Of a stretch of DNA of 35,541 bases, positions 1 to 7,153 are shown piece after piece. The stretch lies in the NCBI RefSeq assembly GCF_003385185.1, contig NZ_PQHZ01000056.1, forward strand, positions 1 to 35,541, written 5' to 3'. The notes beneath the pieces are model-generated. The model searched no databases. It saw nothing but the letters and a program-made list of their open reading frames with translations, and was not told where the DNA came from. This DNA is from Amycolatopsis palatopharyngis. GTDB lineage: Bacteria > Actinomycetota > Actinomycetes > Mycobacteriales > Pseudonocardiaceae. The position numbers were made by a program, and so were the translations under genes. The first letter of the stretch is position 1; each line of letters starts with the position of its first letter.

Positions 1-143
1 CGGTGCAGTTGTTCGGTGGTGCGGGGTACACGCGGGACTTCCCGGTGGAGCGGATGATGCGGGACGCGAAGATCACCCAGATCTATGAGGGCACCAACCA
101 GATCCAGCGGCTGGTGATGGCCCGCCAGCTCCTCAAGGGCTGA
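1..143 (+). CDS. fadE25: Acyl-CoA dehydrogenase, C-terminal end (partial)
   Basis: The reading frame enters from the left edge (first full codon at base 3) and ends at TGA 141-143, giving 46 residues. They contain the hallmark C-terminal acyl-CoA dehydrogenase stretch: QLFGGAGYTRDFPVERMMRD, then IYEGTNQIQR. The YEGT(N/S) segment lies by the FAD/substrate site and carries the catalytic-base region in many family members; the protein ends RQLLKG. The enzyme would oxidise acyl-CoA to enoyl-CoA in the cytoplasm. The FadE25 name rests mainly on synteny: in M. tuberculosis fadE25 (Rv3274c) lies on the same side of the cpsA/rmlD/wbbL block. Only the tail is present, so substrate class cannot be judged. 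Confidence 0.9.
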   Translation, partial: VQLFGGAGYTRDFPVERMMRDAKITQIYEGTNQIQRLVMARQLLKG

Positions 144-179
144 CCCCCGGCAGCAGCGCCCAGCGGCAGGCGGCAGTGG

Positions 180-250
180 GTAGCTCCGGTCGCCTCCGGG
201 CGGCAGCCTCCAGCCTCCGGCGGCGGTAGCTCCGGGCGGCGGCAGCCTCC
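180..250. repeat. GC-rich imperfect direct repeat downstream of fadE
   Basis: The gap 144-409 after fadE holds a very GC-rich stretch in which a block beginning GTAGCTCCGG and ending GGCAGCCTCC occurs twice (180-211 and 226-250), the second shortened by about 7 nt. No ORF with supported coding character covers it. It is probably non-coding repeat expansion next to the palindromic element at 278-332. Confidence 0.5.
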
Positions 251-277
251 GTTCGCGGCAGGATTCGCGCGCGGGAA

Positions 278-332
278 GTTCCCCAATGTGGCATTCGGGA
301 CGTTCAACGTCCCCAATGCCACATTGGGGAAC
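278..332. repeat. 55-bp palindromic element, family A, copy 1
   Basis: Near-perfect inverted repeat. The arms 278-304 and 306-332 pair at 26 of 27 positions around a single central base (305), the only mismatch being C296/C314. The arm starts GTTCCCCAATGTGGCATT. A second copy lies at 636-690, and the homology extends a few bases beyond the palindrome on both sides (GCGCGCGGG on the left, AACAACC on the right). It would form a very stable hairpin. It looks like a REP/MITE-type intergenic element; a terminator role for fadE is also possible. Confidence 0.85.
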
Positions 333-396
333 AACCCCTCCACGTTCGGGGCGGCAGGCCCTCCTTACGTTGGTGTGCGGGGCGTCGCCCGATCGG

Positions 397-402
397 TAGC
401 GT
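397..402 (+). promoter_or_regulatory. Putative -10 box (TAGCGT) for a leaderless start at 410
   Basis: TAGCGT fits the actinobacterial TANNNT -10 pattern and is followed by 7 nt and then ATG 410. This places the transcription start at or next to the start codon. No SD sequence is visible before 410, which agrees with leaderless translation. Confidence 0.45.
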
Positions 403-409
403 CGTGGGC

Positions 410-625
410 ATGTGGTTTCTGGTGGGGATCGGCAGCCTGGTGGTCCTGGCGTTGACCGCGGCCGTGGTAGTCGACCTGCGGGACCGCAAACGGGGTGGCA
501 CGCGCAAGATTTTGATGCCCGGCTGGCTCGAACGCAGGGGTCGCGGTGGGATGGCCGCCAACCCGATCGCCTGGAACGCGAAGGACTACCGGCCGAAGTC
601 GCCCAGGGAACGCGACGAGGAGTAG
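410..625 (+). CDS. Small single-pass membrane protein
   Basis: 71 residues from ATG 410; a GTG at 404 would add two residues. An N-terminal hydrophobic helix (about residues 2-22, WFLVGIGSLVVLALTAAVVV) is followed by a basic, Arg/Lys-rich cytoplasmic-type tail with the conserved-looking pieces ILMPGWLERR and NPIAWNAKDYRP, ending in acidic RDEE. ATG 410 is preferred because a TANNNT box ends exactly 7 nt before it and there is no SD. The gene is isolated between two copies of the 55-bp palindrome (278-332 and 636-690); the second copy begins 10 nt after the stop and may end its transcript. I do not recognise the family. The short length leaves some doubt, but the hydrophobic/basic organisation is typical of real small membrane proteins. 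Confidence 0.65.
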   Translation: MWFLVGIGSLVVLALTAAVVVDLRDRKRGGTRKILMPGWLERRGRGGMAANPIAWNAKDYRPKSPRERDEE

Positions 626-635
626 CGCGCGGGGA

Positions 636-690
636 GTTCCCCAATGTGGCATTCGGGACGTTGAACGTCCCTAATGCCACATTGGGGAAC
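636..690. repeat. 55-bp palindromic element, family A, copy 2
   Basis: Second copy of the element at 278-332. The arms 636-662 and 664-690 surround central base 663; one pair fails (C654/T672), at the same place in the stem as in copy 1. It differs from copy 1 at only a few positions, including the centre base. It starts 10 nt after the stop of the 71-aa membrane protein and could serve as its transcription terminator. Confidence 0.85.
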
Positions 691-762
691 AACCTGAGGC
701 GCGGGACGAGGAGTAGCTTTCACCTCGATTTCAAGCGCTGCGCCCTACCGTGATCCCTGGTA

Positions 763-783
763 GTTGAAGTTTCAACATATAAC
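763..783 (+). promoter_or_regulatory. Palindromic operator overlapping the -10 region of doxX-like gene
   Basis: GTTGAAGTTTCAAC (763-776) is a perfect 6+6 inverted repeat with a 2-nt centre, followed at once by TATAAC (778-783), a good -10 box. The SD AGGGAG (786-791) and ATG 801 follow. GTTGA-N4-TCAAC resembles sites of MarR-type redox regulators such as C. glutamicum RosR (from memory). A repressor bound here would block the promoter. No regulator gene is adjacent. Confidence 0.5.
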
Positions 784-800
784 ACAGGGAGCTGTTGGGG

Positions 801-1229
801 ATGTTCGCTCGAGTGCAGGACGTGGCCGCGTTGCTGGGCCGAATCGGGGTGGCCGTGGTGTTTCTCGCCCACGGCCTGCAGAAGTGGGACGCCGGGGTCG
901 GCACGACGGCCGAGATGTTCGGCGGGATGGGCGTTCCGTTGCCAACGGTCGCGGCGGTGTTCACCATCGCGGTCGAGATCCTCGGGTCGATCGCCTTCCT
1001 CGTCGGTCTCGCGTTGCCGCTGGTCGGTGTCGGGTACGCGGTCGTGGGGCTGGGCGCGGTGCTCACCGTGCACCTTGGCAACGGGCTGACCGGGCAGGGC
1101 GGCTACGAGCTGGTGCTGGTGCTCGCGCTGGCCGGGCTCGCGCTCGGCTTCAACGGCGGCCGGATCTCGGTCGACCACATCCTGCTGCACCGCACGCGCG
1201 CCAAGGAAGATCAGCCGCAGACCGTGTGA
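801..1229 (+). CDS. DoxX-family integral membrane protein
   Basis: 142 residues from ATG 801, chosen because the SD AGGGAG (786-791) is 9 nt upstream; a TTG at 795 would leave only 3 nt. The sequence has the DoxX/DoxD pattern: an amphipathic start (RVQDVAALLGRIGVAVVFLAHGLQKW), G/A-rich membrane helices (about residues 10-30, 50-72, 75-95, 105-125), and the AHGLQKW motif seen at the end of helix 1 in many members. The C-terminus is charged and cytoplasmic-looking. DoxX-type proteins are small four-helix membrane proteins; some mycobacterial members work with superoxide dismutase and thiol systems in redox balance (family knowledge). A palindromic operator candidate in the promoter suggests stress-controlled expression. 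It converges on the TIGR03089 gene with a 13-nt gap. Confidence 0.85.
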   Translation: MFARVQDVAALLGRIGVAVVFLAHGLQKWDAGVGTTAEMFGGMGVPLPTVAAVFTIAVEILGSIAFLVGLALPLVGVGYAVVGLGAVLTVHLGNGLTGQGGYELVLVLALAGLALGFNGGRISVDHILLHRTRAKEDQPQTV

Positions 1230-1242
1230 CTCGGGACGCCGG

Positions 1243-1953
1243 TCAGGCGAGCAGGTCGATCGTGGTGCGCTCGGCGTTCCTGCGATCGTCCAGCTTTGCC
1301 TGATCGGCGTTGGTGATCTGCACCAGATGCGCCCCGGCGCTCAGCGGTGCGAGCAGTCCGGCAAGCACCCCCTCGGGAACCGTCCAGTCCATTGTGGAAA
1401 GAACTCGATCCTTTCCGGAGATGGCTGACTCCTCCGCGAGAGTCCTGGCGCTGGCTAACACCTCGTCCACGGTTTCGCCGAGCAGAGCCGGAGTGGTGCC
1501 GGGAATCGGGAACAACGGCGCGAAGTCGTCGCCGGAGAGCCGCGCCTCCGACAGGTAGTCGAGCGCACCGCCCGTGGGCGCGTCCGGCAGACCTCTGCCC
1601 AGCGGGTCGAGTGCCACGATCGCGGTGGCATTCGCGGCGCTCGTGCTCGTGTCCGGTCCGACGAAGGCCACCTTCGCCCCTGCGGGCTCGGACACGACCT
1701 CGGCGCCGCACCACCACGTGCCGAGCAGCACGCCCGCGGTCTGCCAGTGCGCCGGTAGCGCGACGGCCACCGGATCGCCCGGCTCCACGTCGAACTCCTC
1801 GACCAGCCAGTTCGCGGTCTTGGCCGCCCAGTTGGCCACCGTCGCGACCGACAGTTCGACTCGGCTACCTGCCTGGTCGTCGTAGTGCGTGATCAGCGGG
1901 CGGGCCGCGGCGGTGTTCAGCAGTGGGCGCAGGAAATGCTCGGTGATGCTCAC
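1243..1953 (-). CDS. TIGR03089-type protein, truncated adenylate-forming enzyme homologue
   Basis: 236 residues from GTG 1953. The sequence resembles the N-terminal subdomain of acyl-CoA/AMP ligases: an opening TEHFLRPLLNTAAARPLITHYD, then the TVANWAAKTANWLVEEFDVEPGDPVAVALP segment that in full-length enzymes precedes the A3 motif. It is less than half the size of a complete ligase (500-600 aa). I see no SGSTGxPK-like ATP loop and no C-terminal lid domain, so catalysis is unlikely. The gene is the positional equivalent of M. tuberculosis Rv3268, always near CpsA-type LCP genes, which suggests an envelope-linked role. It lies 62 nt downstream of the first LCP gene on the same strand. A TAGGTT box 6 nt before the GTG suggests its own leaderless promoter. 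Confidence 0.85.
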   Translation of the reverse strand: MSITEHFLRPLLNTAAARPLITHYDDQAGSRVELSVATVANWAAKTANWLVEEFDVEPGDPVAVALPAHWQTAGVLLGTWWCGAEVVSEPAGAKVAFVGPDTSTSAANATAIVALDPLGRGLPDAPTGGALDYLSEARLSGDDFAPLFPIPGTTPALLGETVDEVLASARTLAEESAISGKDRVLSTMDWTVPEGVLAGLLAPLSAGAHLVQITNADQAKLDDRRNAERTTIDLLA

Positions 1954-1959
1954 CCCACG

Positions 1960-1965
1960 AACCTA
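1960..1965 (-). promoter_or_regulatory. Putative -10 box (TAGGTT) for leaderless TIGR03089 gene
   Basis: On the minus strand TAGGTT is followed by 6 nt (CGTGGG) and then GTG 1953, with no SD. The same hexamer occurs at the same distance before the genes at 28,268 and 31,523. Confidence 0.45.
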
Positions 1966-2015
1966 ACCGGCCGGCCAACGCGCGAAGCACCCGGGCGAGC
2001 CGGGGCAGCTAGCTC

Positions 2016-3371
2016 CTAGTTCACACAGGCCACGCCGTCCGCGGTGATCCCCTCCTGCGTCAGAACCGATCCCGGCCCGCTGCCTCCGCCTCCGGTAGGC
2101 GTGGAAGTGGCCGCCACCTCGTTACCGCGCCCCGCCAGCGACGCCACGAAGTCGTGCACAGCAGCTTCGTCGACCTCGATGATGCTCTGCCCGTCAGGGC
2201 TGCGGCCGCCGACCGTCTTGACCGGGATCGTCACGAAACTGATGTCACCGGAAGCGATGCCCTTGGCCTGCTCGGCGAACTCCAGCAGGTCGAGATCCGG
2301 ATCGAGGACCAAGGAACGGTGCACGGTGTCCACCAGTTCGTTCAGTTTCGACGGACTCGTCAGCGTGCCCGCCGACAGCACCTGGTGCAGCGCCGAGGCA
2401 AGGAACGCCTGCTGGCGGACGATCCGGTCGAGGTCGCCGCGCGGCAGGTTCTTGCGCTGGCGCACGAACGACAGTGCCTCGCCACCGGAGACGACCTGAG
2501 GTCCGGCCCGGAAGCTGGCACCGGAGTCCTTGTCCTCGGTGGGCTGGTTCAGGCACACCTTGATCCCGCCGAGTGCCTCCGTGAGCAGGTAGAAGCCGAG
2601 CAGGCTGACCTCGGCGTAGTGGTCGACGCGGATCTGCGTGAAGTCCTGCACGGTTCGCACCAGAGCGCGCCTGCCCGCCTGATCGGACTCTCGTTCGATC
2701 TCCGCCTGGTCGGTCCCGCCCTCGGCCCGCAGTGCTGCCGCGGCGGCGGTCTTCGCGACCCCGTAAGCCGAGTTGATCTTGTCTTTTCCGCCGTGCGCGA
2801 CGTCGACCCAGGTGTCCCTCGGGATCGACACCCCGGCCGGCTCGCCACCGTCCTTGGGAATGCGGAGCAGGATCAGCGTGTCCGTGTTGATCCCGGCCTT
2901 GCTCTCGGTACGCAATTTCCGGAGCACCTCGAGCGGCAGTGGATGGCCCTGCATGTCGGTGCGGGCGTCCGTGCCGACGAGCAAGATGTCCGTCGCGCCG
3001 TCGTCCTGCGGTGGCGCGACTCTCTCGTCCTGCTCGATGAGCGCGTCGGTGGTGCGGACGTTGTCCTGTACCCGGTCCAGCGTCGCGTAGGCGTATCCCG
3101 TCGCGACCAGGGCCGCGGCCGACAACATGGCTACAAGCGCCCTGACGCTCGCGCGGCGAACCCGGCCCTTGCGGCGGTGCCGGGCAGGCGGAACCACGGC
3201 CGGGCTGGAGCGCGGGTAGGGCGACGGTACCGGCTGGGCAGCGCCCGTCTCCTCGTCGGTGGCGGGCTGGTCGCGTTCGGGTGAACCGCTGGTCCCGTCG
3301 TTCTCGCCCTGGGTGGGGCCGGGGTTCTCGTCCGCGCCCGTCCCGGAGTTCCGATCCTCGCTGTCGGTCAC
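2016..3371 (-). CDS. LytR-CpsA-Psr (LCP) family glycopolymer transferase 1
   Basis: 451 residues from GTG 3371, with SD GGAGG 8 nt upstream. Residues 1-70 are a Pro/Glu/Gly-rich cytoplasmic tail. A basic patch and one membrane helix follow at about 77-97, then the extracytoplasmic LCP domain at about 127-370. Family motifs are present: DILLVGTDARTD, NTDTLILLRIP, SIPRDTWV, KINSAY and LSFVRQRKNLPRGDLDRI. LCP proteins move polyprenyl-linked glycopolymers (arabinogalactan, teichoic acids) to peptidoglycan or protein acceptors. It lacks the LytR_C domain found in its neighbour. After the LCP domain there is only a Gly/Ser-rich linker and the end DGVACVN, similar to the GDVTCVN end of LCP 2. The pair looks like an old duplication with domain loss in this copy (inference). 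Confidence 0.93.
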   Translation of the reverse strand: MTDSEDRNSGTGADENPGPTQGENDGTSGSPERDQPATDEETGAAQPVPSPYPRSSPAVVPPARHRRKGRVRRASVRALVAMLSAAALVATGYAYATLDRVQDNVRTTDALIEQDERVAPPQDDGATDILLVGTDARTDMQGHPLPLEVLRKLRTESKAGINTDTLILLRIPKDGGEPAGVSIPRDTWVDVAHGGKDKINSAYGVAKTAAAAALRAEGGTDQAEIERESDQAGRRALVRTVQDFTQIRVDHYAEVSLLGFYLLTEALGGIKVCLNQPTEDKDSGASFRAGPQVVSGGEALSFVRQRKNLPRGDLDRIVRQQAFLASALHQVLSAGTLTSPSKLNELVDTVHRSLVLDPDLDLLEFAEQAKGIASGDISFVTIPVKTVGGRSPDGQSIIEVDEAAVHDFVASLAGRGNEVAATSTPTGGGGSGPGSVLTQEGITADGVACVN

Positions 3372-3484
3372 GCCGGTAACCTCCCCTCCCCGCTTCGGCC
3401 ACCGCCGAAGTCTGCCCTGACCAGGCTAGGGCACCGAGAGTGCGGGCGTGGCCGGAGCCCGAAAGTCCTCCGGTCCGGCGGGCA

Positions 3485-5032
3485 TCAGTTGACGCAGGTC
3501 ACGTCACCCGCGGTAATCGAAGTGGGCGGGGCGTCCTTGCCGGTCTTCTCCGGACCGTCGGTGCCCGTCTCCGGGGGCTGCGGCTGAGCCGCCCCCTGTG
3601 GGCTGGAAGAACCAGGGGAGTAGTCCGCGCCGAGCAGCAGCCGCACATGGCCCGGGTCGACGTCGCTGTCCGGTTCGCCGGTCAACGTCATCCCGAGCGC
3701 CTCGCTCAGCGTGTCGACGTTGTCCTTCTCGCCCGGAGCATGCCGGACCAACGTCGCCGACCGCGTGGCCAGCGCGGTCATCCCGTCGCCGTCGAATCCG
3801 GCGCGGTCGAGTTGCGAGCGGACGCGACCGCCGAGTGTGGGGACACCGGAGGCGTTGAACAGTTCAACGGTGATCGACTCGGCGCCGGCTACGCCTTCGG
3901 TGGTCGAACCTTCGTCCTGCCGGGAGTCGCCTTCCGTGCCGATGACCTCGTCCACAAAGGCCTGTACCTGCTCGACGTCGACCTCGACCACGTCCGCGCC
4001 GCCGATGCGCGCGTTACCCAGCACCGGAATCGTCCGGAACTCGATGTTGCCGCTGGTCATCCCGCGCATCTGGCCCGCGAACTCGAGCAGGTCCCAGTCC
4101 TCGGAGAGCACGACGGACTTCTTCACCGCGGAGATCAGTTCGGAGATCTTCGACGGGCTGGTGAGTACGTCGGTGGAGATCACCTTGCGGGCCAGGCCGG
4201 ACAGGAACGCCTGCTGGCGGGCGATCCGGTCGAGGTCGCCGTTCTCCAGTTCGTAGCGCTGGCGCACGAAGGCCAGCGCCTGCACGCCCTCGATCGTCTG
4301 CCTGCCCTGGGGAAGGTCGATTCCCGACCGGTACTCCTCGACCGGCTCCTTGAGACACACCTCGATGCCGCCGACGGCCTTCGTGATCTCGTAGAAGCTG
4401 GCCAGGTTGACCTCTGCGTAGCGGTCGATCAGCCCCGGCTTGCCGACGAACTGTTCGATCGTGGCGATCAGGTTCTTCCTGCCAGCCGTTTTGGCCTGCT
4501 CGTCGATCGCCTGGAGGTCCTTCTCGCCCTGCTGCATCAGGCTGCTGTGAGTGTCGTTGTAGGCGTAGACGAACGCGCTGTTGAGTTTGTGGGTCCCGTA
4601 GCCGCCCGCGAGTTCGACCCAGGAGTCGCGCGGGAAGGAGAGGGCGACGGCGCGGGTGCCGTCCTGCGGGATGTGCACCAGGATCATCGTGTCGGTCTGC
4701 CGCTCACCGTCGGCCTCGCCCGCGTGCAGCATGTCGAGCACCTCACGCGGCAGCGGGTTGCCCTGGCTGTCGGTCCGGCTGTCCTGGCCGACCAGGAGGA
4801 TGTCGATCGCGCCGTCCAGCGGGACGGCCTCGGGCTCGGAGTCGAAGACGTTGGTGGTGGCTAGGCCCTCGTTGAGGTCGCCGACGAACTGCCAGCCGTA
4901 CCAGGTCAGCGTCAGCACCACCACGGAAAAGATGGACAGCAGTGCCTTGCCGCTGTACAGCATGAACACCGCGAGACTGCCGCGTTCGCGCACGACGGGT
5001 CTTTCGATCGTGCGTCGTGGCCAGTCGGTCAC
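3485..5032 (-). CDS. LCP family glycopolymer transferase 2 with LytR_C domain
   Basis: 515 residues from GTG 5032, chosen for the strong SD (GGAGGAG, about 6 nt upstream); a GTG at 5065 has poorer support. A short basic cytoplasmic tail, a membrane helix at about 28-50, and the LCP domain at about 75-335 carry DILLVGQDSRTD, QTDTMILVHIP, SFPRDSWVEL, HKLNSAF and LAFVRQRYELENGDLDRIARQ. A LytR_C domain follows (starting VELFNASGVPTLGGRVRSQL and ending near LLLGADYSP), then a Pro/Gly-rich linker and the end GDVTCVN. It is the likely counterpart of M. tuberculosis CpsA (Rv3267), which works in arabinogalactan attachment. It is divergent from rmlB across 203 nt, so control with rhamnose synthesis is plausible. 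LCP 1 lies 113 nt downstream. Confidence 0.94.
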   Translation of the reverse strand: MTDWPRRTIERPVVRERGSLAVFMLYSGKALLSIFSVVVLTLTWYGWQFVGDLNEGLATTNVFDSEPEAVPLDGAIDILLVGQDSRTDSQGNPLPREVLDMLHAGEADGERQTDTMILVHIPQDGTRAVALSFPRDSWVELAGGYGTHKLNSAFVYAYNDTHSSLMQQGEKDLQAIDEQAKTAGRKNLIATIEQFVGKPGLIDRYAEVNLASFYEITKAVGGIEVCLKEPVEEYRSGIDLPQGRQTIEGVQALAFVRQRYELENGDLDRIARQQAFLSGLARKVISTDVLTSPSKISELISAVKKSVVLSEDWDLLEFAGQMRGMTSGNIEFRTIPVLGNARIGGADVVEVDVEQVQAFVDEVIGTEGDSRQDEGSTTEGVAGAESITVELFNASGVPTLGGRVRSQLDRAGFDGDGMTALATRSATLVRHAPGEKDNVDTLSEALGMTLTGEPDSDVDPGHVRLLLGADYSPGSSSPQGAAQPQPPETGTDGPEKTGKDAPPTSITAGDVTCVN

Positions 5033-5235
5033 GCCCTGCTCCTCCCAGACGGCTGTGCTCCGCACCGCGAACCCAGCGATGTGGCTACGGCCGTGTCACT
5101 CTCCACATTACTGATTTTCGTGTGAGACGTCCGTGGGTTCGCGAGAGTTGTCGATCGCCGGACATGGCACCCGGATGTAGCAGTCATGGCAGACTGCCCG
5201 GGGCGTCGTGCGTACTGCGAGAGGTGAGGGAAACA

Positions 5236-6228
5236 ATGCGGGTGCTGGTCACCGGGGGAGCCGGATTCATCGGGTCTCACTATGTGCGGCAAGTACTGTC
5301 CGGTCAGTATTCGACACTCTCCGAAGCCGACGTGGTGGTACTCGACAAACTGACCTACGCGGGTAGTGAGTCCAATCTGGCTCCTGTCGCGGACAGTCCA
5401 CGTCTGCGGTTCGTTCGCGGTGACATCTGCGACGCCGAACTGACCAGGGAGCTGATGCGCGGTGTCGATCTGGTCGTGCACTTCGCTGCCGAGTCGCATG
5501 TGGACCGGTCGATTGCCGGTTCAGCGGATTTCGTGATCACAAACGTGGTGGGCACCCAGACCTTGTTGCAGGCGGCGCTCGAGGCAGGCGTCGGCAAGTT
5601 CGTGCATGTCTCCACAGATGAGGTCTACGGCTCCATCGACGAAGGTTCCTGGGCGGAGGACCGTGCGCTGGAGCCGAACTCGCCGTACTCGGCCTCCAAG
5701 GCCGGTTCGGACCTGCTGGCGCGTTCGTTCCACCGCACCCACGGTCTTCCGGTGTGCGTGACCCGGTGCTCGAACAACTATGGGCCTTACCAATTCCCGG
5801 AGAAGGTCATCCCGTTGTTCGTCACCAACCTGCTCGACGGCGGTCAGGTGCCGCTTTACGGCGACGGACTGAACGTTCGTGACTGGCTGCATGTGGATGA
5901 TCACTGCAGGGGAATCCAGCTCGTCGCCGACGGTGGCAGGGCCGGGGAGGTCTACAACATCGGCGGTGGCACGGAACTGACCAACCGGGAGCTCACCGAG
6001 CGACTTCTGGCCGCGGTCGGGGCGGGCTGGGACAGAGTTCGCCCGGTCGAGGACCGCAAGGGACACGACCGCCGCTACTCGGTCGACATCAGCAAAATCA
6101 CAGCAGAGCTCGGTTACCGTCCTCAGGTGGACTTCGACGCCGGTCTCGCCGACACCGTCCGGTGGTACAGCGAGAACCGGTCGTGGTGGGAACCGCTGAA
6201 GGGCCGTGCCGCGCTGGTGGAAAGGTGA
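5236..6228 (+). CDS. rmlB: dTDP-glucose 4,6-dehydratase
   Basis: 330 residues from ATG 5236, with AGGG 5 nt upstream. The frame is open further left, but MRVLVTGGAGFIGSHY is the normal N-terminus of the family. It is an extended short-chain dehydrogenase: NAD-binding TGGAGFIG at 6-13, the dehydratase signature STDEVYG with T127-D128-E129, catalytic Y151-x3-K155 in YSASK, and NNYGPYQFPEKVIPLF for sugar-nucleotide binding. It converts dTDP-glucose to dTDP-4-keto-6-deoxyglucose, the second step of dTDP-L-rhamnose synthesis, in the cytoplasm. rmlD follows 5 nt after the stop, so they form an operon. In M. tuberculosis rmlB lies elsewhere with rmlC; here it sits directly before rmlD. No rmlA or rmlC is in this window unless ManB covers part of that role. 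Confidence 0.96.
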   Translation: MRVLVTGGAGFIGSHYVRQVLSGQYSTLSEADVVVLDKLTYAGSESNLAPVADSPRLRFVRGDICDAELTRELMRGVDLVVHFAAESHVDRSIAGSADFVITNVVGTQTLLQAALEAGVGKFVHVSTDEVYGSIDEGSWAEDRALEPNSPYSASKAGSDLLARSFHRTHGLPVCVTRCSNNYGPYQFPEKVIPLFVTNLLDGGQVPLYGDGLNVRDWLHVDDHCRGIQLVADGGRAGEVYNIGGGTELTNRELTERLLAAVGAGWDRVRPVEDRKGHDRRYSVDISKITAELGYRPQVDFDAGLADTVRWYSENRSWWEPLKGRAALVER

Positions 6229-6233
6229 CAGAG

Positions 6234-7139
6234 ATGCCGGGAATCGTCCTGCTCGTACCTGGCGGAACGGGCCAGCTCGGCCGCGACCTCGTGGCATGCT
6301 CCGGTGCGGAAGTCGAGGTGCGCGCTCCCGATTCCACCGAACTCGACGTCACACAGACAGGCGCGGTGATCGAGGCCGTCGCGACCATCGCCAAGTACGC
6401 CAAGGAGTCCGGAAAGCGTGCGGTGGTGGTGAATGCGGCCGCCTACACCGATGTCGACGCTGCCGAGTCCGAAGAGGAGCGTGCGTTCGCGGTCAACGTT
6501 GACGGGCCGAGAGTGCTGGCCGCCGCGTGCTCGTCCCGAAGGGTTCCGCTCGTGCACGTCTCCACCGACTACGTTTTCGCCGGGGACGCGGACCGGCCCT
6601 ACGAGCCGGAGGACGAACTGGCGCCGCGTACCGCCTACGGCAGGACGAAAGCCGCGGGGGAGGACGCCGTGCTGGGCTCCGGGGCGCAGGCGTGGATCGT
6701 GCGTACTGCCTGGCTGTACGGAATGGATGGCCGCAACTTCGTCAAAACCATGGCACGGCTGGAGAAAGAGCGCGACACAGTATCCGTTGTGGATGATCAG
6801 AGAGGGTCACCCACGTGGTCAGCCGACCTTGCGGCAGGGTTGGTGGAACTGGCCACCCGCATCGCCTCCGGTGCGGGCCCCGATCGCAGGGTGCTGCACT
6901 GCGCTGGTGGCGGGGACACCACATGGCACGGTTTGGCGAGGGCGGTCTTCGCCGAACTCGGTGCCGATCCGGAACGGGTACTGCCCTGCACCAGTGCCGA
7001 ATTCCCTAGGCCCGCCCCCCGGCCGGCCTACTCGGTACTCTCGGCAGCTTCGTGGCGCGCGGCCGGACTCACTCCGCTGCGCCCGTGGGACGAAGCGCTG
7101 CACGAGTTCGTGACCACCTACGCCGACGCAGCCCGCTAG
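6234..7139 (+). CDS. rmlD: dTDP-4-dehydrorhamnose reductase
   Basis: 301 residues from ATG 6234. A GTG at 6225 overlapping the rmlB stop as GTGA is a possible alternative start, but it is too close to the AAAGG SD. It shows an N-terminal NAD(P) loop GGTGQLGRDL (10-19), NAAAYTDVDAAE, the STDYVFAGD motif with T111/D112, catalytic Y135-x3-K139 (YGRTK), and RTAWLYG followed by NFVKTM and DDQRGSPT. These are the diagnostic blocks of RmlD. It reduces dTDP-4-keto-L-rhamnose to dTDP-L-rhamnose, the donor for WbbL encoded at 24,512. In M. tuberculosis rmlD, wbbL and manB are contiguous; here about 17 kb separates rmlD from wbbL. Its stop is 12 nt from the convergent gene on the other strand. Confidence 0.96.
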   Translation: MPGIVLLVPGGTGQLGRDLVACSGAEVEVRAPDSTELDVTQTGAVIEAVATIAKYAKESGKRAVVVNAAAYTDVDAAESEEERAFAVNVDGPRVLAAACSSRRVPLVHVSTDYVFAGDADRPYEPEDELAPRTAYGRTKAAGEDAVLGSGAQAWIVRTAWLYGMDGRNFVKTMARLEKERDTVSVVDDQRGSPTWSADLAAGLVELATRIASGAGPDRRVLHCAGGGDTTWHGLARAVFAELGADPERVLPCTSAEFPRPAPRPAYSVLSAASWRAAGLTPLRPWDEALHEFVTTYADAAR

Positions 7140-7153
7140 GACTCCTGCGAGTC
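7140..7153. terminator. Short hairpin between convergent genes
   Basis: GACTC (7140-7144) and GAGTC (7149-7153) form a perfect 5-bp stem with the loop CTGC exactly in the 12-nt gap between the converging rmlD and membrane-protein genes. There is no U-tract, so termination activity is only suggested. Confidence 0.3.

Noticed and set aside
83..753. Several small open frames around 83-753 on both strands
   Set aside because: They run through the palindromes and GC-rich repeats, have no SD and show no protein-like composition. Only the 410-625 frame has membrane-protein character.
5017..5235. N-terminal extension of RmlB to 403 residues
   Set aside because: The extension has no family similarity and overlaps the start of the divergent LCP gene. 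The SD and the TGGAGFIG motif fix the start at 5236.
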